This document shows, piece after piece, positions 7,525 to 22,229 of a DNA stretch of 64,000 nt. The notes under the pieces were generated by a model. The model did not search any database. It saw nothing but the letters and a program-made list of their open reading frames with translations, and had not been told where the DNA came from. The DNA comes from Loigolactobacillus bifermentans DSM 20003 (GTDB lineage Bacteria; Bacillota; Bacilli; Lactobacillales; Lactobacillaceae). Location: contig NZ_AZDA01000046.1 of the NCBI RefSeq assembly GCF_001434575.1, positions 62,001 through 126,000 of the forward strand. The letters run 5' to 3'. The translations under genes and the position numbers were made by a program. Within the stretch, counting starts at the first letter, position 1, and the number at the start of each line of letters is the position of its first letter.

Positions 7525-8526
7525 CTAGCGTTCTTTGTCTTTATCTTTGCTTTTGTTCATGTTGCCTAATAAAACTCCGGTCCCTAGTGCCACGGCGTCT
7601 AATGGCTTTTCAGCAACGATTACTGGCACTTTTAAGTTATCAGCAAATAACTGATCGATGCCGTGTAATAAAGCACCACCACCGGTTAGAATCACACCAC
7701 GATCAATAATATCAGCTGATAATTCAGGTGGTGTTTGATTTAAGACATCTTTAGCGGCCTGCACAATTTGGGCCATTGTTGACCGTAGGGCCTGTTCAAC
7801 TTCTTTGGAGGTAATCGTCACGGTGCGTGGCAAACCGGTTACCATATCGCGACCACGAACCTCTAGAGACTTGCCTTCATCTTTACCGTAAACTTCACCA
7901 ATCTCGATTTTAATCTTTTCAGCAGTGTGTTCACCAACTAATAAGTTATGCTCGTTTTTAACAAAAGTCGCGATTTCGGCATCCATTCGATCGCCTGCTA
8001 AGCGCAAGGACCGACTGGTGACGATCTCACCCATGGAAAGCACTGCAATATCGCTGGTCCCACCACCAATATCAATGACCATATTGCCTTGTGGCTGAAA
8101 AATATCCATCCCAGCACCAACAGCAGCTACTTTAGGTTCTTCTTCAAGGTAAACGTGCCCACCACCGGATTTTTCAGCGGCTTCAATGATTGCTTTTTGT
8201 TCAATGGATGTAATGTTCGTTGGACAGCAAATCAAAATATTGGGTTTAGATAAAATACCCTTTACATCTAGTTTATTAATAAAATAAGATAACATTGCCT
8301 CTGTAATATCAAAATCGGCAATCACACCGTCTTTCATCGGTCGAATGGCGCGGATATTTCCTGGTGTCCGACCAACCATTCGGTATGCATCGGAACCAAC
8401 AGCCAAGACTTTACCACTTTTTGTATCAATTGCGACAACGGAAGGCTCGTTTAAAACGATCCCCTTTCCTTGAACGTGAATCAATACGTTGGCTGTGCCC
8501 AGATCAATGCCAATATCTTTCGCCAT
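7525..8526 (-). CDS. mbl: MreB/Mbl actin-like rod-shape protein
   Basis: Bacterial actin that forms membrane-bound filaments and organises lateral wall synthesis. 333 aa. Phosphate 1 motif DIGIDLGTANVLIHVQGKGI at the N-terminus, phosphate 2 GNMVIDIGGGTSDIAVLSMG (about 150-170) and the adenosine motif GVILTGGGALLHGID (about 280). It follows an extended -10 promoter and heads the mbl-epuA-yidD-DUF2969-rodA cluster. Assignment to Mbl rather than MreB is by position (near murA and DUF1146, not mreCD); sequence alone does not settle it. Confidence 0.92.
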   Translation of the reverse strand: MAKDIGIDLGTANVLIHVQGKGIVLNEPSVVAIDTKSGKVLAVGSDAYRMVGRTPGNIRAIRPMKDGVIADFDITEAMLSYFINKLDVKGILSKPNILICCPTNITSIEQKAIIEAAEKSGGGHVYLEEEPKVAAVGAGMDIFQPQGNMVIDIGGGTSDIAVLSMGEIVTSRSLRLAGDRMDAEIATFVKNEHNLLVGEHTAEKIKIEIGEVYGKDEGKSLEVRGRDMVTGLPRTVTITSKEVEQALRSTMAQIVQAAKDVLNQTPPELSADIIDRGVILTGGGALLHGIDQLFADNLKVPVIVAEKPLDAVALGTGVLLGNMNKSKDKDKER

Positions 8527-8569
8527 ACTTTATTTGCTCCTCTCACTAATTAAACTCAATCAATTATGA

Positions 8570-8578
8570 ATTATAGCA
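8570..8578 (-). promoter_or_regulatory. Extended -10 promoter of the mbl-rodA cluster
   Basis: TGCTATAAT on the minus strand, about 45 bases upstream of the mbl start. TTTTCT lies at the -35 distance, a weak match. Confidence 0.6.
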
Positions 8579-8662
8579 TAACCTCGCACAACAGAAAACG
8601 CAGGTTCTTATGAAAACGGGTTATTTAAAGAAGACTTTAGCATTTTCTTAACTTCAGCAAAC

Positions 8663-8686
8663 AAAAAAAGGCTCACTGCCTTTTTT
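8663..8686 (-). terminator. Intrinsic terminator of murA
   Basis: AAAAAAGGC-(5 nt loop)-GCCTTTTTT, 9 bases after the murA stop. The symmetrical A/T tails allow function in both directions. It separates the DUF1146-murA unit from the mbl operon. Confidence 0.8.
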
Positions 8687-8694
8687 ATTTGCAA

Positions 8695-10023
8695 TTATCG
8701 TGTTTGCCCTGCTAAAACTGTTTCAAATGCTGGCAACGTTTTGATTTGCGCAGCGTCTGTTTCATCAATGCGAATCACTTCACCACCCAGTTTGCATAAC
8801 TTCTTATGAAACTCGTAATAACCGCGATCTAAATACTTTAAGTTCGTCACACTGGTGAATCCTGTTGCAACCAGCCCGGCGATCACCAACGCTGCCGCTG
8901 CACGTAGATCTGAGGCGGCGACTTCTGCGCCACTAAACTGAGTTGGCCCGTACAAAATTACTGACTGGCCTTCAATTTTAAATTCGGCGTTCATTCGGCG
9001 CAATTCTTCTAAATGCATAAAGCGGTTTTCAAAAACAGTTTCTGTCATGATACTGGTGCCTTGCGCCGCAAGCTGTAACACGGTCATTTGTGCTTGCATA
9101 TCAGTTGGAAAACCGGGATGTGGCAAAGTTTTAACACTGCAAGGCTTTAACTGTTTAGGGCCAATCACCCGTACCCCAGCAGCCTCTTCAACCACTTTCA
9201 CATTCATTTCACGTAATTTAGAGATCAACGGTTTATTATGTTCAATAATCGCGTCTTTTACCAAAACGTTACCGCCTGTAATGGCGCCTGCCACCATAAA
9301 AGTCCCTGCTTCAATACGATCTTGGATAATGCTATGGTGGCAGCCGTGCATTTCTTTAACCCCGATGATCCGTAATGTATCCGTACCAGCCCCAATCACT
9401 TGGGCCCCCATCTTGTTTAAGACATTCGCCAAGTCAACGATTTCTGGTTCGCGGGCAACATTTTCAATAATCGTCGTGCCTTCAGCTAACGTCGCAGCCA
9501 TCATAATATTTTGCGTCGCACCAACACTTGGAAAATCCAAATAGATGTGAGCGCCACGCAAAACAGGTGCAACGGCATCAATATAGCCATCATGCTGCGT
9601 TATTTTCGCACCTAACGCTTCAAAGCCTTTTAAATGTAAGTCGATTGGTCGTGTTCCAATGGCACAACCACCTGGCATCGCCACTTGTGCCCGACCTAAA
9701 CGCGCCAAAAGTGGGCCTAATACCACGATTGATGCCCGCATTTTAGACACCAATTCAAAATGTGCTTCACTGGCCAAATCACCAGAAGCGTCTAAATCAA
9801 TGTGTTTTTTAGCTTGATCAAACTGCAAGTTAATGTGTAGACAGTTTAAAACTTTGTTCATTGTGAAAACATCGGCTAAAATCGGCACATTGTCTAATTG
9901 GGTAGTGCCTGTTGAACCTAAAATCGTTGCAGCCAGAATTGGCAACACTGCATTTTTCGCACCCTCAATTTCAACTGTTCCAGCAAGACGGTTACCGCCA
10001 TGTACCATAATTTTGTCTGTCAT
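8695..10023 (-). CDS. murA: UDP-N-acetylglucosamine 1-carboxyvinyltransferase
   Basis: First committed step of peptidoglycan synthesis in the cytoplasm: transfers enolpyruvate from PEP to UDP-GlcNAc. 442 aa, slightly longer than the usual 420-430 because of a C-terminal tail. Conserved Lys in [14 protein letters not shown] (about 22); the reactive Cys attacked by fosfomycin in [15 protein letters not shown] (about 118); [15 protein letters not shown] (about 300) and the C-terminal [13 protein letters not shown]. Firmicutes usually carry two paralogues; position next to the DUF1146 gene and ATP synthase matches MurA1/MurAA. Start ATG at 10023, 12 bases after the DUF1146 stop. Confidence 0.95.
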   Translation of the reverse strand: MTDKIMVHGGNRLAGTVEIEGAKNAVLPILAATILGSTGTTQLDNVPILADVFTMNKVLNCLHINLQFDQAKKHIDLDASGDLASEAHFELVSKMRASIVVLGPLLARLGRAQVAMPGGCAIGTRPIDLHLKGFEALGAKITQHDGYIDAVAPVLRGAHIYLDFPSVGATQNIMMAATLAEGTTIIENVAREPEIVDLANVLNKMGAQVIGAGTDTLRIIGVKEMHGCHHSIIQDRIEAGTFMVAGAITGGNVLVKDAIIEHNKPLISKLREMNVKVVEEAAGVRVIGPKQLKPCSVKTLPHPGFPTDMQAQMTVLQLAAQGTSIMTETVFENRFMHLEELRRMNAEFKIEGQSVILYGPTQFSGAEVAASDLRAAAALVIAGLVATGFTSVTNLKYLDRGYYEFHKKLCKLGGEVIRIDETDAAQIKTLPAFETVLAGQTR

Positions 10024-10035
10024 GATTTTCCTCCG

Positions 10036-10287
10036 TTAGCGTATTAAGAAGATTAAATTTCGTGCTTGGTCAATAAAGCTTAAAAAGAAGCTGCTGGTTA
10101 AATAGCCAATGGCAACGGCAAGCAACCCGATCAGCATCTGTGCTTGGGGAACGTGGTCACGCCTAATGAAACGATCAAAGCGCAACGCTTGTAGCGCCCA
10201 AAAGGCCACACCAGTAAAAATAAAATAGCAGGCAAGTGTAATAATCGCCTGGATCCCAATATTTTGCAAAGGATACCCCCCATTCAT
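10036..10287 (-). CDS. DUF1146 (YwzB) family membrane protein
   Basis: 83-aa protein with two transmembrane segments (about 12-33 and 50-75) and a basic loop FDRFIRRDHVPQAQML between them. This family sits between atpC and murA in many Bacilli (YwzB in Bacillus subtilis). No function is established. It is co-transcribed with murA by spacing and lies downstream of the ATP synthase terminator. Confidence 0.8.
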   Translation of the reverse strand: MNGGYPLQNIGIQAIITLACYFIFTGVAFWALQALRFDRFIRRDHVPQAQMLIGLLAVAIGYLTSSFFLSFIDQARNLIFLIR

Positions 10288-10382
10288 TCGCTCACTATTT
10301 TAGCATAGCGCGCTTGAAAAAGCAGTGAATATCCCTAAAGCTTAAGAAAATATCTTTAAGAACCCGCTTTCATTTTGAGATT

Positions 10383-10416
10383 TAAAAAAAAGAGTCGAGA
10401 TTCTCATCTCGACTCT
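10383..10416 (-). terminator. Intrinsic terminator of the ATP synthase operon
   Basis: Perfect 11-bp stem AGAGTCGAGAT/ATCTCGACTCT (10391-10401, 10406-10416) with a 4-base loop and a run of eight T on the minus strand, 14 bases past the atpC stop. Confidence 0.9.
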
Positions 10417-10429
10417 TCATATGCGATAA

Positions 10430-10855
10430 CTAGTGTTCAGCGACATGAATTCGATTCATGGCACGACGCAATTTAATTTGCGCCCGCTTTAATTCATCTG
10501 CATCATGCTTCGCTTCAGCTGCTTTAATGAGTTCTTGTGCCCGATGTTCTGCTAAATGAGCCCGCTCAACATCAATATCACGTTCCCGTTCAGCCGAATC
10601 GGCTACAATAGAGGCTACATTATCGGCAACTTCCATAAAACCACCATTAACGGCAATTGAATCTTCTTGATCCGGCTTGTCAGCCCGCTTCACCCGAACT
10701 TCGTCGATTTGAAGTGGTGCCACAATCGGTTCATGGTTAGGCATAATACCGAGTTGGCCATCCAATGCTTTCACAATAACCATCTGTGCATCGTGATTAT
10801 AAATGATCCCATCTGGCGTGACAATATTTACTGTCAGGACTGATTGATCAGCCAT
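10430..10855 (-). CDS. atpC: ATP synthase epsilon subunit
   Basis: Central-stalk subunit of F1 that couples rotation to catalysis and restrains ATP hydrolysis. 141 aa from ATG 10855, chosen since AGGAGG lies 8 bases upstream (the GTG at 10864 abuts that site). N-terminal beta-sandwich (LTVNIVTPDGIIYNHDAQMV, GQLGIMPNHEPIVAPL) and a C-terminal helical hairpin rich in Ala, Glu and Arg (about 88-140). Last gene of atpBEFHAGDC. Confidence 0.95.
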   Translation of the reverse strand: MADQSVLTVNIVTPDGIIYNHDAQMVIVKALDGQLGIMPNHEPIVAPLQIDEVRVKRADKPDQEDSIAVNGGFMEVADNVASIVADSAERERDIDVERAHLAEHRAQELIKAAEAKHDADELKRAQIKLRRAMNRIHVAEH

Positions 10856-10867
10856 GATGACCACCTC

Positions 10868-13268
<2,401 letters not shown>

Positions 13269-13282
13269 ATGCTCATCGCCTC

Positions 13283-15361
<2,079 letters not shown>

Positions 15362-15375
<14 letters not shown>

Positions 15376-15886
15376 TTTGCTTCCCCAACCCTTCGATATA
15401 AGAATCAACGAGTGCCTTGTGGTCGTCCGCCTTTAATTCTTTTTGAATGATTTTAGAAGCAATTTCAATAGACAGCGCTGCAACGTCATCTTGCGCACCC
15501 TTTAAAGCGTCTTTGCGTTCTTGTTCAATATCTTTAGCCGCATTTGCTTTAAGTGTTTTTGCGGAATCTTCCGCATTTGCAACAATCGTCTGACGTTGCT
15601 TTTCACCATTTTCCCGAGCGTCGCTGACAATGCCAGCTGCTTCAGTTTGTGAAGCATCTAACGCTTGCTGACGTTGGGCTTGTAACTTACTAGCTTCATC
15701 ACGTGACTTTTCAGCATAGTCTAAATCATTTGAGATCTTGTCTGCACGGCTATCCATCATTTTCGTGATCGGACCCCATGCAAAATGCTTAACGAGCAAC
15801 ATGAGCAAGATAAATGAAATCAGATAAAACAATAAGTCACCTAAATATAGGCCAGTTGCTGCGCCAATGACGAAATGTGAGAGCAT
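15362..15886 (-). CDS. atpF: ATP synthase b subunit
   Basis: Peripheral-stalk subunit, 174 aa. A single N-terminal membrane segment ([20 protein letters not shown], about 18-37) is followed by [14 protein letters not shown] and a long charged helix rich in Ala, Lys, Glu and Gln (about 50-165) that forms the right-handed coiled coil of the dimer. Preceded by an intergenic hairpin that separates it from atpE. Confidence 0.95.
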
Positions 15887-15916
15887 CTATTGACACCTCC
15901 CTTTTCATATGAATTC

Positions 15917-15939
15917 AAAAAAGGCAGTTAGAATCTGCC
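15917..15939 (-). terminator. Attenuator-like hairpin between atpE and atpF
   Basis: On the minus strand GGGCAG-(7 nt)-CTGCC is followed by TTTTTT, i.e. a short stem (GGCAG/CTGCC at 15923-15927 and 15935-15939) with a T-run, inside the operon. It could terminate part of the transcripts or protect the atpBE 3' end, favouring the c subunit, which is needed in higher copy than b. Confidence 0.5.
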
Positions 15940-15949
15940 CAGATCATGC

Positions 15950-16186
<237 letters not shown>

Positions 16187-16192
16187 TTAGGT

Positions 16193-16906
16193 TTACTCTT
16201 TTTCGATTTTTTGTGAAAGGTAAACCATGGATAGGGTAACAAACACGTAGGCTTGAATACTCCCGATAAATACTGAGAACCCTTGCCAAATCATTTCAAG
16301 TGGTAACATGACCACCGATGTCACGAGCCCGTGAGACTTTGCGATACTTCCGATAAACAGCAAGAGCACTTCACCTGCAAAGATGTTCCCATACAGACGG
16401 AATGATAGCGTCAAGAAGTTCGTAAATTCTTCCAATATTTCAACTGGAAGCAAGAAACTTACAGGCCGTAAATAGGAATTAACAAGGTAACCTTTAGCAC
16501 CGAATCTTTTAACCCCAAAGAAATGGGTCAGTAACAAGACCATCAACGCTAATGACATGGTTACCATTGGGTCAGACGTGGGACTTTTAACGTAAGTCAC
16601 ACCACCAACAATTACTTCCACGATCAAGCCGATTTGGTTTGAAACAAAGATAAACAGAAATAACACGAATGCAAACAGGTTAAATTTTTTACCCTGTTCA
16701 CCTGGAATATTACTGGAAACAATGCCGTTTGTAAAATCAATCAGCCACTCCAAGACATTCTGCTTACCGGTCGGTCTTAATTTGGGATTACGTGATAAGG
16801 CATAAACCAAGCAAAAAACGATTGCAAAGGCCACTAATCCCGAGATAACGTTTGTAAGATTAAATGGTATTCCCAGAAATTTTACAACGTAAGTCTCTTC
16901 ATTCAC
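16193..16906 (-). CDS. atpB: ATP synthase a subunit
   Basis: Stator membrane subunit forming the proton half-channels against the c ring. 237 aa with five to six membrane segments. The essential Arg lies in TLSFRLYGNIFAGEVLLLFI (about 170), and PLEMIWQGFSVFIGSIQAYV is the conserved final helix. GTG start at 16906 after GAGGTGAG. It is the first gene recognised in the operon: no atpI is seen upstream, only a leader of roughly 130 bases. Confidence 0.95.
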   Translation of the reverse strand: MNEETYVVKFLGIPFNLTNVISGLVAFAIVFCLVYALSRNPKLRPTGKQNVLEWLIDFTNGIVSSNIPGEQGKKFNLFAFVLFLFIFVSNQIGLIVEVIVGGVTYVKSPTSDPMVTMSLALMVLLLTHFFGVKRFGAKGYLVNSYLRPVSFLLPVEILEEFTNFLTLSFRLYGNIFAGEVLLLFIGSIAKSHGLVTSVVMLPLEMIWQGFSVFIGSIQAYVFVTLSMVYLSQKIEKE

Positions 16907-17040
16907 AGAATCTCACCTCTTTTCTAAAACAGGATTTTGACAGTGCTGCATCACTTAAATGAGACTAAGTGAGGGTGTAGCGACACCGACAGAAAAGACT
17001 TTAAACGTTCGCAAGTGCGTCTGTTCAAAATACAATCGTT

Positions 17041-17069
17041 ATGATACCACCATTAGCCCTAAAATACAA
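17041..17069 (-). promoter_or_regulatory. Promoter of the ATP synthase operon
   Basis: TTGTAT (17064-17069) and TATCAT (17041-17046), 17 bases apart on the minus strand. A perfect 14-base palindrome, TTTGCGCGCGCAAA (17116-17129), lies about 50 bases further upstream and might be a regulator site. Confidence 0.6.
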
Positions 17070-17146
17070 AGTACTTTTTGTATCCCTAAAGGGTCTGAGT
17101 ACCGCTATGACTGCATTTGCGCGCGCAAAGATATTTTCAGAAAAAT

Positions 17147-17178
17147 AAAAAAAGTGTCGCTAAAATCGACACTTTTTT
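17147..17178 (-). terminator. Intrinsic terminator of upp
   Basis: AAGTGTCG/CGACACTT (17152-17159, 17167-17174) with A-run and T-run on either side, directly after the upp stop. Likely active in both directions. Confidence 0.85.
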
Positions 17179-17180
17179 AA

Positions 17181-17810
17181 CTATTTTGTTCCAAATAATC
17201 GATCGCCAGCATCGCCTAAACCAGGTACGATGTAACCATCTTCATTTAAGTGGTCGTCTAACCCTGCCACATAGATCTCAACATCTGGATGTGCTTCTTG
17301 TAATGCTTTGACGCCTTCTGGTGCTGCCACCAAACCCACAAATTTAATTTGCTTGGCGCCACGCTTCTTCAACGCGTCAATGGCCATAATTGCTGAACCA
17401 CCGGTGGCAAGCATTGGGTCAACCACAAATAATTCGCGTTGATCAATGTCAGTTGGCATTTTAACAAAATATTCAACTGGCTTTAAGGTTTCATGATCGC
17501 GGTACATCCCGATATGACCAACTTTAGCAGCTGGAATCAATTCCAAGAAACCATCAACCATCCCTAAACCTGCCCGTAAAATTGGGACAATGGCGACTTT
17601 CTTACCCGCTAAAGATTTTTGTGTTGTCTTCGCAATTGGGGTTTCAACTTCAACTTCTTCAGTTGCCATATTACGGGTAACTTCATAGGCCATTAAGGTT
17701 GCAATTTCATTAACGACTTGCCGGAATTGTTGGGTCCCAACTTCTTTATTCCGAATAATCGTCAACTTGTGTTGGACTAAGGGATGATCAATAACGTGTA
17801 GTTCTGCCAT
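17181..17810 (-). CDS. upp: Uracil phosphoribosyltransferase
   Basis: Pyrimidine salvage: uracil + PRPP to UMP, cytoplasmic. 209 aa, normal length. PRPP-binding motif [20 protein letters not shown] (about 127-147) and C-terminal uracil-binding [19 protein letters not shown]-terminal [20 protein letters not shown] is typical. It lies between glyA and atpB, a common order in lactobacilli, and ends in its own terminator. Confidence 0.97.
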   Translation of the reverse strand: MAELHVIDHPLVQHKLTIIRNKEVGTQQFRQVVNEIATLMAYEVTRNMATEEVEVETPIAKTTQKSLAGKKVAIVPILRAGLGMVDGFLELIPAAKVGHIGMYRDHETLKPVEYFVKMPTDIDQRELFVVDPMLATGGSAIMAIDALKKRGAKQIKFVGLVAAPEGVKALQEAHPDVEIYVAGLDDHLNEDGYIVPGLGDAGDRLFGTK

Positions 17811-17856
17811 TTATAAACTCCTCTTTCGCGTTTTCATTTACGACTTGGCACACAAA

Positions 17857-17882
17857 CGATCGACAGCGCAAACTGTCGATCG
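17857..17882. repeat. Perfect 10-bp hairpin between glyA and upp
   Basis: CGATCGACAG-cgcaaa-CTGTCGATCG. It is followed on the minus strand only by GTTTGTGTG, so it would be a poor intrinsic terminator. It lies in the upp leader and could be an RNA stability element or a weak glyA terminator. Confidence 0.55.
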
Positions 17883-17929
17883 CTCATCAAATCAATTATC
17901 TATATTCTAACGAACCTCACGCTTAAAAA

Positions 17930-19183
17930 CTAGTCAAAATCGAAACTTTTTGCACTAATTGGAAAACGTTCTGTTAAGGCATAGACTTTTTGCCGAACTT
18001 CATCTAATTTTGTTTGATCATCACGATTGGTAATCGCATCAATGATCAAATGAGCAACCGCTGCGGCTTCTTCCTCTTTAAAGCCACGCGTGGTAATCGC
18101 AGGCGTCCCTAAACGCAGGCCACTGGTCCGGAATGAACCATTTTTTTCACCTGGAATGGTATTTTTGTTGGCCGTAATGTGCACGGTGTCTAATAATTCT
18201 TGTACGTCACGACCTGTCACCCCAAATGGCGTGACATCCAACAATAATAAATGATTATCGGTGCCGCCTGAAACGACCTTCAAACGACCATCTTCATTAA
18301 AGACTTTCGCCATAGCTTGGGCATTGTCCAAGATTTGTTGCGCATAAACTTTAAATTCAGGTTGTAAGGCTTCGTTTAACGCCACTGCCTTTGCAGCAAT
18401 CACGTGTTCCAAAGGACCGCCTTGAATCCCAGGGAAAATTGCAGAATTAATGGCCTTGCCGTATGCTGCTTTAGCCAAGATCAAACCACCACGTGGGCCG
18501 CGTAAGGTTTTATGCGTCGTTGTCGTCACAATGTCAGCATAAGGCACTGGGCTCGGGTGCAAACCAGCGGCAACTAAACCAGCGATGTGGGCAATATCTA
18601 CCATTAAGTAAGCGCCTACTTCGTCAGCAATTTCGCGGAACTTCTTAAAGTCAATGATCCGGCTATAAGCAGAGGCCCCTGCCACAATCAATTTTGGTTG
18701 AAAGTCATGGGCCAATTGTTGTAACGCATCATAGTCAATGCGTCCAGTTGCTTCATCAATGCCATAACTCTTAAAATCATAAGTTTGACCACTAAAACTA
18801 ACGGCAGCACCATGGGTTAAATGACCACCCTCATTTAAGTTCATCCCCAGCACACGGTCACCAGGTTTGATCAAGGCCCGATAAGCAGCCATATTGGCAC
18901 TTGAACCAGAATGTGGTTGGACATTTGCATATTCAGCACCAAATAATTGCTTGGCACGATCAATGGCTAATTGTTCAACTTCATCAATATATTCGCACCC
19001 ACCATAAAAGCGATGGCCCGGATAACCTTCGGCATATTTGTTCGTCAACACACTTCCTTGTGCCGCACGTACTGCATCCGAAACAATATTTTCAGATGCA
19101 ATCAGCTCAATATTGTGTTCTTGCCGTTGTTCTTCGTTGTGAATTGCTTGCCAAAGTGCGTCGTCTTTTACATGAAAGTTCAT
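17930..19183 (-). CDS. glyA: Serine hydroxymethyltransferase
   Basis: PLP enzyme interconverting serine + tetrahydrofolate with glycine + 5,10-methylene-THF, the main one-carbon source. 417 aa. Conserved [20 protein letters not shown] at about 27-46, [20 protein letters not shown], and the PLP-lysine motif [18 protein letters not shown] (Lys about 226). Full length with no lesions. In the run tdk-prfA-prmC-sua5-glyA-upp on the minus strand. Confidence 0.97.
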   Translation of the reverse strand: MNFHVKDDALWQAIHNEEQRQEHNIELIASENIVSDAVRAAQGSVLTNKYAEGYPGHRFYGGCEYIDEVEQLAIDRAKQLFGAEYANVQPHSGSSANMAAYRALIKPGDRVLGMNLNEGGHLTHGAAVSFSGQTYDFKSYGIDEATGRIDYDALQQLAHDFQPKLIVAGASAYSRIIDFKKFREIADEVGAYLMVDIAHIAGLVAAGLHPSPVPYADIVTTTTHKTLRGPRGGLILAKAAYGKAINSAIFPGIQGGPLEHVIAAKAVALNEALQPEFKVYAQQILDNAQAMAKVFNEDGRLKVVSGGTDNHLLLLDVTPFGVTGRDVQELLDTVHITANKNTIPGEKNGSFRTSGLRLGTPAITTRGFKEEEAAAVAHLIIDAITNRDDQTKLDEVRQKVYALTERFPISAKSFDFD

Positions 19184-19225
19184 TTTATCCCTCCACTAGC
19201 TTGTTTAAAATATTATGTAACCAAA

Positions 19226-20278
19226 TTACCAAGTATAGTTTGAGTATAGCATAAGCCATTCGTCCTTAGAAAAATATTTTTGACCTGCAGATTTTTCGAG
19301 CCGATTCATGTAGGCCACACCTAAGCCTGTTTTCGGGAAACCTTCCGCCAAAATCAACTTAATTTCCGGTTTCAAATCAAAATAACGTAATCCGGCAAAT
19401 AACGCCCGACTGGCTGTTTCAACGGTATCACCTAATGAAAACTGGTTGGCTGCACTAACTTGCGTTGCTTGTGCCAATTGTTGATCGGTAGCTAAAACAC
19501 CAAATGGTTGGTGTTGCGCAGTTGCCCAATCTAATGCCGCCTGAAATTCAGCTGGGGTTGGGACAATAACAACCTGCGCATTCGGCGCATAATGTTTATA
19601 CTTCATACCTGGTGCCTTAGGGATTTCATCGGCCGCAACATGGTGCTGGTTGTTTTCAATGGAACCAATCACAGCTTCAATATCCGCTTTCGTCACCGCG
19701 CCAGGTCGCAAAATCACCGGTGTCTCGGTGGAAAGGTCCAAAACGGTAGACTCCAAGCCTACACCAGTTGGGCCATCATCTAAGATGCCTGCAATTTTGC
19801 CTTTCAAATCATGGTAAACGTGCTTGGCCAAAGTTGGACTGGGCTTGCCAGATGTATTTGCAGATGGACCAACAATCGGTCGACCTAATGCTTTGATCAA
19901 CGCTAAAGTCGCAGCGTTATTAGGATTGCGAAACGCGGCAGTGCTTAAGCCACCGGTTACAGTTTTTGAAAAAGTATTGGGTTTTAATGTCATGATCAAC
20001 GTTAAAGAGCCTGGCCAAAAAGCTTTGATCAGCTGACGTGCTTTGTCAGGAAAATCAGCCACTGCAGCTTCGACTGCCGCCACATCGGCTACGTGCAAAA
20101 TTAACGGGTTATCACTGGGGCGACCTTTGGCCTGATAAACTTTTTTAACGGCCGCTTCATTGGTGGCATCAGCGCCTAGGCCATAAACGGTTTCAGTTGG
20201 AAAGGCCACTAATTCGCCAGCCGCTAAAGCAGCTGCCGCCTCAGGAATTTGCGTACGCGTGTAAATCTTTGTTTCCAT
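19226..20278 (-). CDS. ywlC: Threonylcarbamoyl-AMP synthase (Sua5/YwlC)
   Basis: Makes threonylcarbamoyl-AMP from threonine, bicarbonate and ATP for the universal t6A37 modification of ANN-decoding tRNAs. 350 aa. YrdC domain at about 10-205 with AFPTETVYGLGADATNEAAV and the KGRPSDNPLILHV nucleotide-binding motif, then a linker (APGMKYKHYAPNAQVVIV) and the C-terminal Sua5 domain (about 235-335). So this is the two-domain Sua5 form rather than short TsaC. Starts 2 bases after prmC ends, so the two are co-transcribed. Confidence 0.94.
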   Translation of the reverse strand: METKIYTRTQIPEAAAALAAGELVAFPTETVYGLGADATNEAAVKKVYQAKGRPSDNPLILHVADVAAVEAAVADFPDKARQLIKAFWPGSLTLIMTLKPNTFSKTVTGGLSTAAFRNPNNAATLALIKALGRPIVGPSANTSGKPSPTLAKHVYHDLKGKIAGILDDGPTGVGLESTVLDLSTETPVILRPGAVTKADIEAVIGSIENNQHHVAADEIPKAPGMKYKHYAPNAQVVIVPTPAEFQAALDWATAQHQPFGVLATDQQLAQATQVSAANQFSLGDTVETASRALFAGLRYFDLKPEIKLILAEGFPKTGLGVAYMNRLEKSAGQKYFSKDEWLMLYSNYTW

Positions 20279-20280
20279 TT

Positions 20281-21138
20281 TTAAGAATCTTCTTTCTGTT
20301 CAAAATGCTGTAAATGCAACATTCGCGGTTGCTGGTTAATATCTTGTCGAAAAGTTGCTTGCAAATTCGGTAACAACTGGGCACACAATTGCGTTAACGC
20401 TGGCTGTTGCCGATAGCCAAATTCGCCAAAAAATTGACCACCAGCGGTTAAATATTGTGGCAACTGCTGTAACAAACGGCGGTATAATGCTAAACCATCC
20501 GTCCCCGAAAATAAAGCGGTTGCTGGTTCATGTTCTAAAACTGAGCGGTCCATCACCGCTTTTTCTGTTGGTGCAATGTAAGGGGGGTTACTCACAATTA
20601 AATCAAATTGTTGCCCCTGTACCGGCGTGAATAAGTCACCTTGTACCAAATTCACTGTTAATTGTTGCTGGGTTGCGTTTTTTTGTGCAACAGCCAGTGC
20701 TTCCGGCGAAATATCGCTTAAAGTGACTTGCCACTGCGGTCGCAATCGTTTCAGGGTCAACCCAATGGCGCCAGTACCTGTGCCTAAATCTAACACCGTT
20801 AATGGCGTTACGGGCAGTTTATGCAGGACCCATTCCACTAATTCTTCCGTTTCTGGACGTGGAATCAGTGTCGCTGGCGTCACTTGAAATGATTCACCAT
20901 AAAACGGTGCCTCACCTAAAATGTATTGCGCCGGTTGACCGGTTGCAAAGGTCTGAATATCAGTCTGAAATTGTGTCCAAGCAGTAGCTGGCATTGCTTG
21001 ACGATAATGCGTCAACAATTGTGTTTGTGTCCAATGCGCGCGCCCCATTAACAAGTATGCCCCAACGTCTTCAACGTGCTGTTGGGACAAAAAAGAAGAG
21101 GCCCACTTTAAGGCCTCAAAATAAGTGGGATTAGCCAT
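20281..21138 (-). CDS. prmC: Release factor glutamine methyltransferase
   Basis: SAM-dependent methylation of the GGQ glutamine of release factors RF1 and RF2. 285 aa from ATG 21138 ([17 protein letters not shown]), whose codon lies inside the end of prfA (8-base overlap); the frame to 21171 is less likely. Helical N-terminal domain (to about 100), SAM-binding [18 protein letters not shown] and the catalytic NPPY motif in [14 protein letters not shown]. Adjacent to its substrate gene prfA, as usual. Confidence 0.94.
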   Translation of the reverse strand: MANPTYFEALKWASSFLSQQHVEDVGAYLLMGRAHWTQTQLLTHYRQAMPATAWTQFQTDIQTFATGQPAQYILGEAPFYGESFQVTPATLIPRPETEELVEWVLHKLPVTPLTVLDLGTGTGAIGLTLKRLRPQWQVTLSDISPEALAVAQKNATQQQLTVNLVQGDLFTPVQGQQFDLIVSNPPYIAPTEKAVMDRSVLEHEPATALFSGTDGLALYRRLLQQLPQYLTAGGQFFGEFGYRQQPALTQLCAQLLPNLQATFRQDINQQPRMLHLQHFEQKEDS

Positions 21139-22213
21139 TTTCAAGCTGCTCCAATTTCTGGGTTTGATCATGTAAAATCAACGCGTCGATGATTTCTTCT
21201 AAGTCACCATTCATGATCTTATCCAATTTATTCAAGGTTAAGCCGATTCGATGGTCGGTCACCCGGTTTTGCGGATAATTGTAAGTTCGGATCCGTTCTG
21301 AACGATCCCCAGTCCCAACGGCACTTTTACGGTTTTCATCGTACGCACTTTGGTTTTGACTTTCATAATAATCATAAACCCGCGCCCGTAAGATCTTCAT
21401 CGCTTTTTCACGGTTCTGTTGTTGTGACCGTTCATCCTGCATCGCAACCACGATTCCCGTTGGCAAATGGGTCATGCGAACAGCAGAAGATGTTTTGTTA
21501 ATATGCTGACCACCGGCACCAGAAGAACGATAAACATCCGTCCGAATATCTTTTGGATCAATATCAATATCCACAGCATCGTATTCTGGCATCACCGCAA
21601 CCGTTGACGTTGACGTATGCACCCGGCCTTGTGATTCAGTTTGTGGGACACGTTGCACACGGTGAGCACCATTTTCAAATTTTAATTTTGAATAAACACT
21701 GTCGCCTGAGATCATGACAACCACTTCTTTAAACCCACCAACTTCTGTTGGCGTTTGGTCCACGATTTCAGTTTGCCAGCCTTGCTTTTCAGCATAGCGC
21801 ATATACATGTCTAACAAATCGCCGGCAAATAAACTGGCTTCATCCCCACCAGCAGCCCCACGAATTTCCATGATAATGTTTTTGTCGTCGTTGGGATCTT
21901 TCGGCAACATTAACAAGGTCATTTCTTCTTCAAGCTGGTCTTTTTCAGCATTTAGATCGGCTAGATCTTGCTTGACCATTGCTTCCATATCTGCGTCTAA
22001 CTTTTCACGCAACAGATCGTCGTTTTCCTTGATCTGTTGCATCACATCTTTATAATGATTGTACTTAACTGTGGTTTCACGGATCTCGCCTTCTTCTTTA
22101 GAAAGCTTCATAAACCGTTGTGTATCACTAATCACTTCAGGGTCAGACAGTAAACCTTCTAACTCTTCATAGCGATCGGCCACTGTTTGTAGCTGGTCGA
22201 ACATTTCATTCAT
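21131..22213 (-). CDS. prfA: Peptide chain release factor 1
   Basis: Recognises UAA and UAG stop codons and triggers peptide release. 360 aa. GGQ loop in [20 protein letters not shown] (about 230-245), where the Gln is methylated by PrmC. The stop-codon reading P-x-T motif is PQT in [19 protein letters not shown]. Preceded by tdk with a 16-base gap. Confidence 0.97.
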   Translation of the reverse strand: MNEMFDQLQTVADRYEELEGLLSDPEVISDTQRFMKLSKEEGEIRETTVKYNHYKDVMQQIKENDDLLREKLDADMEAMVKQDLADLNAEKDQLEEEMTLLMLPKDPNDDKNIIMEIRGAAGGDEASLFAGDLLDMYMRYAEKQGWQTEIVDQTPTEVGGFKEVVVMISGDSVYSKLKFENGAHRVQRVPQTESQGRVHTSTSTVAVMPEYDAVDIDIDPKDIRTDVYRSSGAGGQHINKTSSAVRMTHLPTGIVVAMQDERSQQQNREKAMKILRARVYDYYESQNQSAYDENRKSAVGTGDRSERIRTYNYPQNRVTDHRIGLTLNKLDKIMNGDLEEIIDALILHDQTQKLEQLENG

Positions 22214-22229
22214 CTTTTTTCCCTCGCTT

